Assembly: GCF_003173755.1 (NCBI RefSeq)
Contig: NZ_CP029553.1
Location: 4,364,001-4,428,000 of the forward strand
Origin: Methylobacterium terrae
GTDB lineage: Bacteria; Pseudomonadota; Alphaproteobacteria; Rhizobiales; Beijerinckiaceae
Direction: 5' to 3'
DNA: 64,000 nucleotides
Shown here in pieces: positions 18,371 through 26,787 of the stretch (positions are counted from its first letter, which is position 1; every line of letters starts with the position of its first letter). The position numbers and the translations under genes were made by a program. A model generated the notes under the pieces. It was given only the letters and a program-made list of their open reading frames with translations, had not been told where the DNA came from and searched no databases.

Positions 18371-18534
18371 TCCCCTCTCCCGTGTGGGAGAGGGGTCAGG
18401 GGTGAGGGTGACACGCTTCCGCAGAAAGCGCCGAGCTTCGTGCCGGCAGCGGGATGGTCTGAGCTTGAATCAGAACCGTATCACCCTCAGCCCTACCCCT
18501 CTCCCACACGGGAGAGGGGATCCCGCGACTTCTC
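18371..18534. repeat. Palindromic element family A, copy 1 (subtype GACACG)
   Basis: Outer hairpins CCCCTCTCCC-N-GGGAGAGGGG at both ends (18372-18396 and about 18497-18519). Inner inverted arms are GGTGAGGGTG and CACCCTCAGCCC. The core begins GACACGCTTC and contains CTGAGCTTGAATCAGAACCG, closely matching copy 3 at 48513-48670. It lies between two genes on the same strand. Confidence 0.9.
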
Positions 18535-18589
18535 GTTATTCGAAAATCCCTAGAGCCGGCACCAAGACCGGCCACCCCCGGAGGAAACC

Positions 18590-19804
18590 ATGCCCCGCCA
18601 TCCCGTCCGCCGGCTCGCCCCGGCCCTCGCCGCCCTCCTGTCGCTACTCACCCCCGCTTCCGCCGCCGAGCGGCCGGTGAAGATCGGCGTCCTCAACGAC
18701 ATGTCGGGCCCCTACGCCGACTACCAGGGCCAGGGCTCGGTCATCGCCGCGCAGCTCGCGATCGAGGATTTCGCCAAGCAGGCCGGCCGGCCGGTCGAGC
18801 TGGTCTCGGCCGACCACCAGAACAAGACCGATATCGGCGCCTCGATCGCCCGGCGCTGGTTCGACCAGGACGGCGTCGACCTGATCGTCGACGTGCCGAA
18901 CTCCGCCGTCGCGCTCGCGGTGTCGAACCTGGCGCGGGAGAAGAACAAGGTGTTCATCGGCTCGGGCGCCGGCACCGCCGAGCTCACCGGCAAGCAATGC
19001 TCGCCCAACACCGTGCACTGGACCTACGACACCTGGTCGCTCGGCCACGCGCTGGCGAAGGCCCTGGTGCAGCAGGGCGGGAAGTCCTGGTACTTCCTCA
19101 CCGCCGACTACACCTTCGGCAAGGATCTCGAGGGCTCGGCCGCCGAGGAGGTCAAGGCCATGGGCGGCAGCGTGAAGGGGTCGTCGCGCCATCCCCTCGG
19201 CACCGCCGACTTCTCGTCCTTCCTGCTCCAGGCGCAAGGCTCGGGCGCCGACGTGATCGGGCTGGCGAACGCCGGCGACGACACCTCGAACGCCCTCAAG
19301 CAGGCGGCGGAGTTCGGCATCGCCCCGGGCCAGCGCCTCGCCGGCCTGATCCTCAACATCACCAACATGCCGGCGCTCGGCCTCAAGGCGACGCAGGGCG
19401 TCTACATCGTCACGCCGTATTACTGGGACCTCGACGACGGCACCCGGGCCTTCGCGGCGCGATACAGCGCGCGTCACCCGCGCCACGCCATGCCGAACGA
19501 CATGCAGGCCGGGGTCTACTCGGCGGTGGAGCACTACCTGAAGGCCCTCGGCACCGTGAAGGACGCGGGCGACGGCCGCAGCGTCGTGGCCGCCATGAAG
19601 GCGATGCCGACCGACGACCCGATCTTCGGCAAGGGCCGCATCCGCGAGGACGGGCGCAAGCTCCACCCGATGTACCTGCTGACCACCAAGACGCCCGCCG
19701 AGAGCAAGGGCGGCTGGGACTACTTCAAGCCGGTCCGCACCGTGCCGGCGGACGAGGCCTGGCGCCCGCTCTCCGAGGGCGGCTGCCCGCTGGTGAAGGG
19801 GTAG
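18590..19804 (+). CDS. ABC transporter substrate-binding protein (Liv-type)
   Basis: A 404-aa periplasmic binding protein of the Peripla_BP_6 family with signal peptide LAPALAALLSLLTPASAAE. Mature sequence: VKIGVLNDMSGPYADYQGQGSVIAAQLAIEDFA, QCSPNTVHWTYDTWSLGHALA, YTFGKDLEG. It is clearly paralogous to the protein at 14090-15310 (same block order). It is followed after 4 bp by the CoA ligase, the arrangement expected for uptake of the ligase substrate, such as a hydroxycinnamate. SD GGAGGAAACC before ATG 18590. Confidence 0.92.
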   Translation: MPRHPVRRLAPALAALLSLLTPASAAERPVKIGVLNDMSGPYADYQGQGSVIAAQLAIEDFAKQAGRPVELVSADHQNKTDIGASIARRWFDQDGVDLIVDVPNSAVALAVSNLAREKNKVFIGSGAGTAELTGKQCSPNTVHWTYDTWSLGHALAKALVQQGGKSWYFLTADYTFGKDLEGSAAEEVKAMGGSVKGSSRHPLGTADFSSFLLQAQGSGADVIGLANAGDDTSNALKQAAEFGIAPGQRLAGLILNITNMPALGLKATQGVYIVTPYYWDLDDGTRAFAARYSARHPRHAMPNDMQAGVYSAVEHYLKALGTVKDAGDGRSVVAAMKAMPTDDPIFGKGRIREDGRKLHPMYLLTTKTPAESKGGWDYFKPVRTVPADEAWRPLSEGGCPLVKG

Positions 19805-19808
19805 GGCG

Positions 19809-21614
19809 ATGGAGACGCATCGGTTCGTCCACCGGGACGACGGCAGCCTGCTCGTCACCGCGAAGGCCGCGCTGCCGCCCTACCCCGAGCGCCTGACCGC
19901 GCACCTGACGCGCCACGCCGCCGAGGCGCCGGACCGGCCGTTCCTGGTCCGGCGCGGGCCAGGCGGCGCCGAGCCCCTGACCTACGGGGCGGCTCTGCGC
20001 GCCGTCGAGCGGATCGCCGCGGCCCTGCTGACGCGGAACCTCTCGGCCGAGCGGCCGGTGATGATCCTGTCCGGCAACGGCTTCGAGCACGCGCTCCTGT
20101 CGCTCGCCGCGCTCCACGCCGGCATCGCGGTGGCGCCGGTCTCGCCGGCCTACTCGACGGTGTCGCAGGACCATGCCCGCCTGCGGGCGATCGTCGAGCT
20201 CCTCACCCCCGGCCTCGTCTTCGCCGCCGGGGGCGCTCCTTTCGCTCCCGCCATCGCGGCGGCGGTGCCGGCGGGGACCGAGGTGGTGATCGCGGACGGC
20301 GCGGATATCGGCCGGCCCGCGACCCCGTTCACGGACCTGCTCGCGGCCGAGGATCCCGACGCCGTCGCGGCCGCCCACGCGGCGGTGGCGCCGGAGACGG
20401 TGGCGAAGCTCCTGTTCACCTCCGGCTCCACCGGCGTGCCGAAGGCGGTGGTGAACACCCACCGGATGCTCGCCGCCAACCAGGCGATGCTGCAGGCGCG
20501 CTTTCCCGCGCTGACGGCCGAGCCGCCGGTGATGGTCGACTGGCTGCCCTGGCACCACACCTTCGGGGGCAACCACAACTTCAACCTCGTTCTGGCGAAT
20601 GGCGGCACCCTCCACATCGACGAGGGCCGGCCGACGCCCTCGGGCATCCGCGAGACCGTGCGGGCCCTGCGGGAGGTGGCGCCCACCCTCTACCTCACGG
20701 TGCCGAAGGGCTTCGAGGCGCTGGTGCCGCACCTGCGCGACGACGAAGCCCTGCGTCAGAACTTCTTCAGCCGGCTCCAGGTCACGTTCTTCGCCGCCGC
20801 CGGCCTGCCGCAGCCGGTCTGGGACGCCATCGACGACCTCGCCCGCCGGACGATCGGCCGGACGGTGCCGATGGTGACGGGCTTAGGGGCCACCGAGACC
20901 GCGCCGATGGCGCTCGTCACCGACGACCGCCCGGCCAGGGCCGGCCAGGTCGGCCTGCCGGCCCCGGGCGTCGAATTGAAGGTCGCGCCCGTCGGGACGA
21001 AGCGCGAGGCGCGGGTGCGGGGGCCGAACGTCACCCCGGGCTACTGGCGCCGGCCGGACCTGACCGCTTCGGCCTTCGACGAGGAAGGGTTCTACCGCCT
21101 CGGCGACGCGCTGGTGCCGGTCGATCCCGACGATCCGCAGCGCGGCTTCGCCTTCGACGGGCGCCTCAACGAGGATTTCAAGCTCACCACCGGGGTCTGG
21201 GTCAGCGTCGGCCCCTTGCGCGCCGCCTTCCTCGACGCGTTCCAGCCGCTGGTGCGCGACGTCGCCATCGCGGGCGAGGCGCGCGACGAGGTCGCGGCCC
21301 TGGTCTTCCCCGATCTCGCCGCCTGCCGGGCCCTGTGCGGCGAGACCGGCGACGACGCGGCGGTCCTCGCCCATCCGGCCTTGCGGCGCGACGTCGCCCG
21401 GCGCCTCGGGGCCTTCGCGCGGAAGGCCACCGGCTCGTCGAACCGCATCGCCCGGCTGCTGCTGCTCTCCGAGCCGCCGGCCCTCGACCGGGACGAGGTG
21501 ACCGACAAGGGCTCGATCAACCAGCGCGGCGTCTTGCGCAACCGGGCCGGTTCGGTCGCCCGCCTCTACGCCGCGCCGCTTCCCCCCGACGTCATCCTGC
21601 CGGAGACCGCATGA
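19809..21614 (+). CDS. Feruloyl-CoA synthase-like AMP-forming acid-CoA ligase
   Basis: A 601-aa ANL-superfamily ligase. P-loop-like motif LLFTSGSTGVPKAVVNTHRM (A3), then VDWLPWHHTFGGNHNFNLVLANGGTLHIDEG, which is characteristic of feruloyl-CoA synthases. The A5-like motif is MVTGLGATETAP and the hinge region is RLGDALVPVDPDDPQRGFAFDGRLNEDFKLTTG. The catalytic lysine expected near the C-terminus may be in DEVTDKGSINQRGVL. Likely reaction: aryl-propenoic acid + ATP + CoA to acyl-CoA. Its stop overlaps the thioesterase ATG by 4 nt. Precise substrate is not determinable. Confidence 0.88.
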   Translation: METHRFVHRDDGSLLVTAKAALPPYPERLTAHLTRHAAEAPDRPFLVRRGPGGAEPLTYGAALRAVERIAAALLTRNLSAERPVMILSGNGFEHALLSLAALHAGIAVAPVSPAYSTVSQDHARLRAIVELLTPGLVFAAGGAPFAPAIAAAVPAGTEVVIADGADIGRPATPFTDLLAAEDPDAVAAAHAAVAPETVAKLLFTSGSTGVPKAVVNTHRMLAANQAMLQARFPALTAEPPVMVDWLPWHHTFGGNHNFNLVLANGGTLHIDEGRPTPSGIRETVRALREVAPTLYLTVPKGFEALVPHLRDDEALRQNFFSRLQVTFFAAAGLPQPVWDAIDDLARRTIGRTVPMVTGLGATETAPMALVTDDRPARAGQVGLPAPGVELKVAPVGTKREARVRGPNVTPGYWRRPDLTASAFDEEGFYRLGDALVPVDPDDPQRGFAFDGRLNEDFKLTTGVWVSVGPLRAAFLDAFQPLVRDVAIAGEARDEVAALVFPDLAACRALCGETGDDAAVLAHPALRRDVARRLGAFARKATGSSNRIARLLLLSEPPALDRDEVTDKGSINQRGVLRNRAGSVARLYAAPLPPDVILPETA

Positions 21615-22069
21615 CCTCGCCGCGAGAGCAAGTTCCCGATCACGAGGGCTTCACCCATGCCCGCACGCTGACGGTGGAATGGGGCCATTGCGACCCGGCC
21701 GGCATCGTGTTCAACCCGCGCTTCTTCGACTTCTTCGACTGGTCGACCGCGATGCTGTGCGAGGCCGCGACCGGGCTGCCGAAGGCCGGGATGCTCGCCC
21801 GCTACGACCTCCTCGGCATCCCGCTCGTCGAGACCGGGGCGCGCTTCCTCAAGCCGTCGCGCTACGGCGACAGTGTCGAGATCGTCTCGACGGTGGTGGA
21901 TGTCGGCCGCTCGAGCTTTGCCGTGCGCCACCGCCTGCTCAATGCCGGGGAGCTCGCCGTCGAGGGCCGCGAGCGCCGGGTCTGGGCCGGCCGCCACCCC
22001 GACGACCCGTCCCGCATGAAGGCGGCGGCGATCCCGGAGGAGCTGGTGCGGCGGTTCCGGGGGGAGTGA
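21611..22069 (+). CDS. 4-hydroxybenzoyl-CoA thioesterase-type hotdog protein
   Basis: A 152-aa acyl-CoA thioesterase of the 4HBT hotdog family. The signature VEWGHCDPAGIVFNPRFFDFFDWS contains the catalytic Asp (HCDPAGIV). It is followed by LVETGARFLKPSRYGDSVEI. It could release an aromatic acid from its CoA ester, or act as the betainyl-CoA thioesterase of a carnitine-type route; both fit the neighbours. ATG 21611 overlaps the ligase stop (ATGA). It is convergent with the MarR gene, 3 bp apart. Confidence 0.9.
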   Translation: MTSPREQVPDHEGFTHARTLTVEWGHCDPAGIVFNPRFFDFFDWSTAMLCEAATGLPKAGMLARYDLLGIPLVETGARFLKPSRYGDSVEIVSTVVDVGRSSFAVRHRLLNAGELAVEGRERRVWAGRHPDDPSRMKAAAIPEELVRRFRGE

Positions 22070-22072
22070 GGC

Positions 22073-22624
22073 TCAGTCGGTCTCCTCCGCCGCCTCGTCC
22101 TCCGCCACGTCCCGCGCGCCCTGCTCCAGGCGGCGCAGCAGGCCGAGGAGCGCGGCCCGCTCCTCAGGCTCCAGGAAGGCGGCGATGCGCTCCTCGTGGG
22201 CGGCCTCGCGGCGATGCAGCTCGGCCATCAGCGCCTCGCCGGCCTCGGTCAGGAACAGCGAGTACGAGCGGCGGTCGGACGGATCGGGCGCGCGGCGCAC
22301 CAGGGCGCGGGTTTCGAGCTCGTCGAGCAGCGGGCCGATATTGGCCCGCTTGATGCCGATCGCCGCCCCGACCTGGCTCGGCCGCAGGCCCGGGCTGCCC
22401 TCGATGACGGTGAGCACGCCGAGCTGGCTCTGGCGCACGTCGAGATCGGCGAACAGCTCGACGAAGCTGCGCGAGACCGCGACCTGCGCCCGTCGCAGGG
22501 TGTAGCCGATCAGGCCTTCGAGGCGGGCGAGGCCCGGGGAATCGTCACGCGGCAACGCTGGACAGGCCCTTGTTCGACCGTGGACACTGTCCCGCCACCT
22601 GCCCGCGATCGGGCCCGGGCGCAA
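22073..22624 (-). CDS. MarR family transcriptional regulator
   Basis: A winged-helix MarR protein with RLEGLIGYTLRRAQVAVSRSF, then the HTH (LRPSQVGAAIGIKRANIGPLLDELETRALVRR) and wing PDPSDRRSYSLFLTEAG. It resembles the CouR/FerR-type regulators that respond to hydroxycinnamoyl-CoA, which fits the neighbouring ligase and crotonase. No ATG start is available. The frame opens with TTG at 22624, and TTG at 22555 (LPRDDSPGLARLEG) gives a more usual 160 aa. It lies 15 bp downstream of the Rieske-reductase gene and may be cotranscribed with the P450 operon. Confidence 0.88.
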   Translation of the reverse strand: MRPGPIAGRWRDSVHGRTRACPALPRDDSPGLARLEGLIGYTLRRAQVAVSRSFVELFADLDVRQSQLGVLTVIEGSPGLRPSQVGAAIGIKRANIGPLLDELETRALVRRAPDPSDRRSYSLFLTEAGEALMAELHRREAAHEERIAAFLEPEERAALLGLLRRLEQGARDVAEDEAAEETD

Positions 22625-22639
22625 GCGGGGACGCCGCCG

Positions 22640-24175
22640 TCAGCCCTCCGCCCGGGCCTCCCGGTCCCACGCCGCCTCCACCTCGAGCGATTCCCGATCC
22701 CGTTTGCAGGTCGCGAGCGCGGCGTCGCGGCCGTCCTCGCGGTAGGTGACGGCGAAGTCGCCCTTGGCCACGTCCCCCTCGATGCGGGTGTCCTCCGCCG
22801 AGCCGGCATGGCCGACGTAGCGCAGGCTGGTGCCGTAATGCCCGCTCCAGAAGAACGGCGTCTCGGCGAACGGCGCCGTCTCGCCGAGGAGCGCGCGGGC
22901 GACGTGCTGGCCCTGGCGCTGGGCGTGGACCCAGTGCTCGACCCGCAGGGACCGCCCGCTCCGCGGATCCGGATAGGCGGCGACGTCGCCGACGGCGTAG
23001 ATTCCGGGGGCGGAGGCGCGAAGCGTCCCGTCGACCGCGATGCCGCCGCCCTCGTCCTTGCCCGCCAGCGTCAGGCCGGCCCCCTCGGCGAGGTCGGTGC
23101 GGGGCACGACCCCGGTGCCGAGCACGACGAGGTCGGCCTCGATCCGGCTGCCGTCGTCGAGGGCGAGCGCGCTCCCGTCGAAGCCCTCGACCTTGCGCCC
23201 GAGCCGGAAGGTCACGCCCTTCTCCTCGTGCAGGCCCTGGACGAAGCGGCCGACCGCCTCGCCGAGCACCCTGGCGAGCGGCACCGCGTCGGGCGCCACC
23301 ACCGTCACCGTCTTCTCGCGGGCCACCATCGCGGCGGCGACCTCGAGGCCGATGAAGCTCGCCCCCACCACGGCGATCGTGCGGGCGGATGCCGCCGCGG
23401 CGATCAGCGCGTCGGCATCCGCGAGGCTGCGCAGGAGGCGGACCTCCGGCCGGTCGAAGCCCGGCAGGTCGGGCCGCTGCGGCGCGGCCCCGGTCGCGAT
23501 CACCAGGGCGTCGTAGGCCAGGCGCTCGCCGCCCGCCGTCACGACCTCCTCGGCCCCGAGATCGAGGGAGACCGCCCGGTCGTGCAGGAGGCGCGGGCCG
23601 TCGCCCCGGTAGAAGCCCTCGGGGGCGAGCAGCGTCGCCTCCCGCTTCGCCTTGCCGGAAAGGTACTGCTTCGAGCAGAAGGTGCGGTCGTAGGGCGGGT
23701 CGGGATCGTCGCTCACCAGGGTCACGGCGCCGCCGTGGCCGGCCCGGGCGAGCCACTCGGCGCAGGCATGGCCGCCGGCGCCGCCACCGACGATGACGAT
23801 CCTGCCGGGGGCCTTGGTCTCAGGCTTCGCGGGAGCCTCGCGCCGCCCGGTCACCGTGATGCGGCCGTCGCGCTCCTCGGCGCGGTAGCACGGCAGCGGG
23901 TCGAAGGCCGGGGCGCCCACCGCCTCGCCGGTCTCGAGGCTGAAGCGGGCATGGTGCCAGGGGCAGCGCAGCTCGCCCCCGACGACGATCCCCTTGGCCA
24001 TCGGCGCGCCGAGATGCGTGCAGCGCGCGCCGATCGCCGTCACCCGGCCGTCGCGGCGCAGGAGCAGCACCTTGTCGTCGCCGAGCCGGCCCTCGAGCAT
24101 CGCGCCCTCGGGCAGGTCGTCCGCCGGGATCCCGCGCGCGAAATCCGGCTTCTGTTCGGAATCCTTGTCGGCCAT
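22640..24175 (-). CDS. Rieske ferredoxin / FAD-dependent ferredoxin reductase fusion
   Basis: A 511-aa two-domain protein. Residues about 15-110 form a Rieske [2Fe-2S] domain (CTHLGAPMAKG and CPWHHARFSLETG). Residues about 125-500 form a Pyr_redox_2 NAD(P)H:ferredoxin reductase (IVIVGGGAGGHACAEWLARAG, ALVIATGAAPQRP, VVGASFIGLEVAAAM, IYAVGDVAAYPD). The architecture resembles AIFL (apoptosis-inducing-factor-like) proteins and the reductase components of oxygenases. It can pass electrons from NAD(P)H through FAD to its own Rieske centre. Start ATG 24175. It lies 65 bp downstream of the P450 gene. Confidence 0.92.
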   Translation of the reverse strand: MADKDSEQKPDFARGIPADDLPEGAMLEGRLGDDKVLLLRRDGRVTAIGARCTHLGAPMAKGIVVGGELRCPWHHARFSLETGEAVGAPAFDPLPCYRAEERDGRITVTGRREAPAKPETKAPGRIVIVGGGAGGHACAEWLARAGHGGAVTLVSDDPDPPYDRTFCSKQYLSGKAKREATLLAPEGFYRGDGPRLLHDRAVSLDLGAEEVVTAGGERLAYDALVIATGAAPQRPDLPGFDRPEVRLLRSLADADALIAAAASARTIAVVGASFIGLEVAAAMVAREKTVTVVAPDAVPLARVLGEAVGRFVQGLHEEKGVTFRLGRKVEGFDGSALALDDGSRIEADLVVLGTGVVPRTDLAEGAGLTLAGKDEGGGIAVDGTLRASAPGIYAVGDVAAYPDPRSGRSLRVEHWVHAQRQGQHVARALLGETAPFAETPFFWSGHYGTSLRYVGHAGSAEDTRIEGDVAKGDFAVTYREDGRDAALATCKRDRESLEVEAAWDREARAEG

Positions 24176-24240
24176 GGCCTGCCTCTTCGTCAGACGACGC
24201 GATCGTCGGCAGGCAACGCGCTCGTGACCTGACGGTGCCC

Positions 24241-25491
24241 TCAGGCGATGCCGTCGATGGTGAGCCGCAGGCGCTTCGGACCCCTGAGGGACGAGCCGTC
24301 CCGGTAGGGCGGCGGATCCTCGGCGAGGCGCGGCGCGCGCAGGCGGGCGGCAAGCGCCGTCAGCGCCGCCTCGGCCTCGATGCGGGCGAGCGGCGCGCCG
24401 ACGCAGTAATGCAGCGCGCCGCCGAAGCCGAAATGCTGGTTGTCCTCCCGGTCCGGATCGAATCGGTCGGGATGGGGGAAGCGCGCCGGGTCGCGGTTGC
24501 CGGCGGCGAACAGCAGCACCAGGGGCGCGCCTTCCGGGATCACCGTGCGGGCGACCGGGATCGGCGCCAGGGCGCGCCGGGTGCGGAAATGCACCGGCGG
24601 CTCGTAGCGCAGGAGCTCCTCGATCACCCGCGGCGCCCGCTCCGGGTCGGCGCGCAGGCGCGCGAGCTCGTCGGGATGGCGCAGCAGCGTCAGCATGCCG
24701 TTGGTGATGAGGTTCACGGTGGTCTCGTGGCCGGCGATCAGCAGCAGGATCGCGGTGGCGATGAGGTCGGGGTCGCTCATCCGCCCCGCTTGCGGGTCCC
24801 TGGCGGTGGCGAGGCCCGAGAGCATGTCGTCGGCAGGCCTCCGGCGCTTCTCGCGGATCAGGTCGCGCATGTAGGCCGCGATGGCGTCGAAGGTCTCGAC
24901 GTTGCGGGCGCGCAGTTCCTCGTCGTTGCGGCTCTCGGGCTCGAGTGCGGTGGCGAGCTGCGTCGCCCAGGCGTGGAAGCGCTCCTCGTCCTCCCGCGGC
25001 ACGCCGAGGAGTTCGCAGATCACCGTGACGGGAAGCGGGTAGGCGAGGTCGTCGACGAGGTCGAGGGTGCGGCTCTGCGCGCATCGCTCCAGGCACTCGG
25101 CCACCAGCGCCTCGGTGCGCCGCTTCATGCCCCGCACCCGCGCCACCGTGAACTGCGCCATCACCTGGCGGCGCAGGATCCCGTGGTCGGGGGGATCGCG
25201 GAAGATGAAGGGGCGGTGGCGGTCGGTGATCCGGTCCTTCAGCGGGTTGACGATCCAGTCCTTGACCGGGTTGCCGGTGGCTGGGTGCTCGGCCGGCGGC
25301 AGGTCCTCCGAGCTGACCCGGGGATCGTACAGCAGGGCGCGGATCGCCGCGTAGCCGCTCGCCACGACGGTGCCGTCGTCCTGGCGCGCGACCGGATGCG
25401 CGCGCAGGCGGGCGTAGAGCGGGTAGGGGTCGGCTCGGTGGGCGGGGTCGCGGACCTGCGCGAACAGGGTGCCGTCGGGGGCGTCGGTCAT
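24241..25491 (-). CDS. Cytochrome P450 monooxygenase
   Basis: A 416-aa soluble class-I-type P450. I-helix motif LLLIAGHETTVNLI, K-helix EELLR (ExxR), PERF-like region FPHPDRFDPDRE, and heme-binding loop FGFGGALHYCVGAPLAR with the Cys ligand. In the FxxGxxxCxG pattern the conserved Gly before the heme Cys is Ala. The start ATG 25491 (MTDAPDGTLF) with GAGG upstream is preferred to ATG 25509. It is flanked upstream by ferredoxin and ferredoxin-reductase genes, forming a complete electron chain. The substrate is unknown; the adjacent aromatic-type catabolic island makes an aryl acid one possibility. Confidence 0.93.
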   Translation of the reverse strand: MTDAPDGTLFAQVRDPAHRADPYPLYARLRAHPVARQDDGTVVASGYAAIRALLYDPRVSSEDLPPAEHPATGNPVKDWIVNPLKDRITDRHRPFIFRDPPDHGILRRQVMAQFTVARVRGMKRRTEALVAECLERCAQSRTLDLVDDLAYPLPVTVICELLGVPREDEERFHAWATQLATALEPESRNDEELRARNVETFDAIAAYMRDLIREKRRRPADDMLSGLATARDPQAGRMSDPDLIATAILLLIAGHETTVNLITNGMLTLLRHPDELARLRADPERAPRVIEELLRYEPPVHFRTRRALAPIPVARTVIPEGAPLVLLFAAGNRDPARFPHPDRFDPDREDNQHFGFGGALHYCVGAPLARIEAEAALTALAARLRAPRLAEDPPPYRDGSSLRGPKRLRLTIDGIA

Positions 25492-25515
25492 GCGGGAACC
25501 TCGGATCACGCGGGC

Positions 25516-26787
25516 CTAACGAGGGGGCAGGCCCGGCGGCACCGGTGCCGGGCTCGGCTGGTCGGCGCCGCCGGCGATCGGCGGGAACGGCGCGGCCTCC
25601 CGGATCGGCGCCTCGTAGGCCGGCAGCCAGCGCCCGGCATTGACCGAGACCGCCGCGACCGTGCGGCCCTCGTGGCCGTAGACCGCCAGGAAGCGGCCGG
25701 TCCGCGGGCTGCCCTGGACGATCGCCACCGCGTCGGCCCCGTCCGCGAGGCCGAGGGACTTGATGGTGAGGCCGAACTGGCTCGACCAGAAGGCGGGCAG
25801 CTCGGCATAGGACTCCACCCGGTCCGGCCCGTCGATCATCGCCCGGGCGGCGTGCGCGGCTTGCGCGACGGCGTTGCCCCAATGCTCCAGGGCGACCGGG
25901 CGGCCGCCGTAGAGCGGGTGGGGGAAGCGCGCCACGTCGCCGGCGGCGAAGACCGCCTCGTCGGGCCGGCCCGCCTCGTCGAGGGCGCGGCAGGCGCCGT
26001 CGCAGGACAGGCCGCCCTCGTCGGCCCGCAGGCCGGAGCCGGCAAGCCAGCCGGTGTTGCGCACCGCGCCGAGCGCCACCACGACGAGGTCGGCCTCGAC
26101 CGTGCCGCCCCCCGCGAGGTGGGCGCGCCGGACCCGGCCGGCCTCGCCCTCGAGGCGCGTCACCTCGGTGCCCATGCGCAGGTCGACCCCGGCCGCCTCC
26201 ATCCGCCCGGCGACGAATCCGCCGATCACCTGGCCCAGCGCCCCGGCCAGCGGCGCCGGCGCCGGATCGGCCACCGTGACCGGCAGCCCGAGGGCGCGAA
26301 TGCCGGAGGCCGCCTCGCAGCCGATGAAGCCGGCGCCCAGGATCAGCACGCGTCCCGGCCGCGCCGCGAGACCGGCGGCGAGCGCCGCCGCGTCGTCCCG
26401 GCCCCGCAGGGTATGGACGCCCGGCAGGGCCGCCTCCTCGGGCTCGCGCCAGGGCCGGGCCCGGGCCCCGGTGGCGATCAGCAGGCGGTCGAAGGGCAGG
26501 CGCTCGCCGCTCCCCAGGAGGAGCGCCCGGCCGGCGCGGTCGAGGCCCAGGGCCGGCGTGCCGAGGCGCCACTCGGCCCGGAGCGCGCCCACGCCGGGCA
26601 GGGTGGTGGCGCCGGGGGCGATCTCGCCGGTGAGGACGTGCTTCGACAGGGGCGGGCGGTCGTAGGGCAGGTGGGGCTCGTCGCCGACGAGGATCAGCCG
26701 GCCGGAGAAGCCGCGGGCCCGCACGCCTTCGGCGCCGCGCAAGCCCGCGAGCGAGGCGCCCGCGACGACGATCGTCCCGTCCCTCAC
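25516..26787 (-). CDS. NAD(P)H-ferredoxin reductase (putidaredoxin-reductase type)
   Basis: A 423-aa FAD protein. FAD motif IVVAGASLAGLRGAEGVRARGF, LPYDRPPLSKHVLTGE, LLIATGARARPW, NAD motif VLILGAGFIGCEAASGIR, and the second FAD motif AVFAAGDVARFP followed by ALEHWGNAVAQA. This is the class reducing P450 ferredoxins. The start is GTG at 26787, overlapping the ferredoxin stop by 4 nt. It lies between ferredoxin and P450 genes. The C-terminus is Pro-rich (APVPPGLPPR). Confidence 0.92.
   Translation of the reverse strand: MRDGTIVVAGASLAGLRGAEGVRARGFSGRLILVGDEPHLPYDRPPLSKHVLTGEIAPGATTLPGVGALRAEWRLGTPALGLDRAGRALLLGSGERLPFDRLLIATGARARPWREPEEAALPGVHTLRGRDDAAALAAGLAARPGRVLILGAGFIGCEAASGIRALGLPVTVADPAPAPLAGALGQVIGGFVAGRMEAAGVDLRMGTEVTRLEGEAGRVRRAHLAGGGTVEADLVVVALGAVRNTGWLAGSGLRADEGGLSCDGACRALDEAGRPDEAVFAAGDVARFPHPLYGGRPVALEHWGNAVAQAAHAARAMIDGPDRVESYAELPAFWSSQFGLTIKSLGLADGADAVAIVQGSPRTGRFLAVYGHEGRTVAAVSVNAGRWLPAYEAPIREAAPFPPIAGGADQPSPAPVPPGLPPR

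Larger units (their letters stand above)
18155..18589. other. Intergenic region occupied by two palindromic repeats
   Basis: About 435 bases between the crotonase and the binding-protein gene. It is filled by a repeat of family C (18190-18327) and one of family A (18371-18534). A GGAGGAAACC ribosome binding site precedes the ATG at 18590. No gene seen. Confidence 0.6.

Noticed and set aside
22640..26572. 1310-codon minus-strand frame through P450 and reductase genes
   Set aside because: Only 22640-24175 is the Rieske-reductase; upstream it runs antiparallel in frame to P450 and ferredoxin-reductase genes that are read in other frames.
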